A stretch of 64,000 bases of DNA from the NCBI GenBank assembly GCA_003134815.1, contig PLCO01000063.1, positions 62,001-126,000 on the forward strand. The letters run 5' to 3'. The translations under genes and the position numbers were made by a program. Source of the stretch: Acidobacteriaceae bacterium. GTDB lineage: Bacteria; Acidobacteriota; Terriglobia; Terriglobales; Acidobacteriaceae. Positions 63,888 to 64,000 of this stretch are shown piece after piece (the stretch's first letter is position 1; every line of letters starts with the position of its first letter). The notes below the pieces were generated by a model, which worked only from the letters and a program-made list of their open reading frames with translations, made no database searches and had not been told where the DNA came from.

Positions 63888-64000
63888 TTACTTCTGTCCT
63901 GCTTCCCTGGCCATCTGCTCGTGCTGTTGCTCGAGTTGCTGCATCTGTTCAGCCTTCTGCTTGAAGTTCTGCGCCATGAACTCGCAGTGGTTCACCGTTC
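63888..64000 (-). CDS. C-terminal fragment of an unknown protein (partial)
   Basis: Only the last 37 codons lie in the window: NHCEFMAQNFKQKAEQMQQL then EQQHEQMAREAGQK and stop. The pattern is helical and Gln/Glu-rich. The rest is beyond the right edge; function cannot be assigned. Confidence 0.6.
   Translation of the reverse strand, partial: TVNHCEFMAQNFKQKAEQMQQLEQQHEQMAREAGQK

Overview
This 64 kb window comes from the chromosome of a GC-rich bacterium that I place in the Acidobacteriota, most likely class Terriglobia. The assignment is inferred from gene content: a VWFA-related exported protein of the acidobacterial type, a short PheT without the usual N-terminal tRNA-binding domain, paired phosphoesterase lipoproteins, a CE15-type esterase, and repeat-rich intergenic DNA. 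I saw no rRNA or tRNA gene, prophage, insertion sequence or CRISPR array.

Layout. 1-9449 (minus): respiratory complex I operon read nuoA-B-C-D-I-H-J-K-L-M; nuoM runs off the left edge and no NADH-input module (nuoEFG) is present. 9690-16701: a lipoprotein, a 34-residue membrane protein, a YihY-type membrane protein, pyruvate kinase, an SGNH esterase and a CE15 esterase. 16820-26952: an exported beta-rich protein, two tandem phosphoesterase lipoproteins, a TPR-thioredoxin protein, an Lgt-like enzyme overlapping a RluD-type pseudouridine synthase, and a VWA protein. 27076-38906: DNA ligase LigA, a Dcp-like M3 peptidase, an M29 aminopeptidase, a YdjM-like membrane protein, a Uma2 nuclease-fold protein, a DUF2090 aldolase-like protein, a VTT/DedA protein and a TonB-like protein. 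39033-43569: a MarR-ClC-ClC-small protein operon and an orphan antidote with a palindromic operator. 43880-54000: aconitase, DUF309, a zinc-ribbon protein, and a translation/division cluster rpmI-rplT-hicA-hicB-pheS-four-helix protein-pheT-coiled coil-zapA. 54385-64000: a VOC protein, an SDR-like protein, a lower-GC stretch of small unknown genes, an OPA/MFS transporter, and a purine nucleoside phosphorylase-uridine kinase salvage pair.

The most unusual layer is the repeats. At least a dozen arrays of degenerate 7-bp units lie between genes, and many begin within 0-2 bases of a stop codon. A separate 9-bp family (CTAACTCCG/CTAGCTCCG) and a 36-bp unit with a GTGCGC/GCGCAC hairpin occur nearby. 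In several genes (nuoC, pheT, ligA, a lipoprotein, a four-helix protein) these or other short direct repeats run into the reading frame as extra residues. A 156-bp tandem duplication between pheS and its downstream gene has produced a 32-codon chimeric reading frame. All functions are read from sequence by eye; no search was run.
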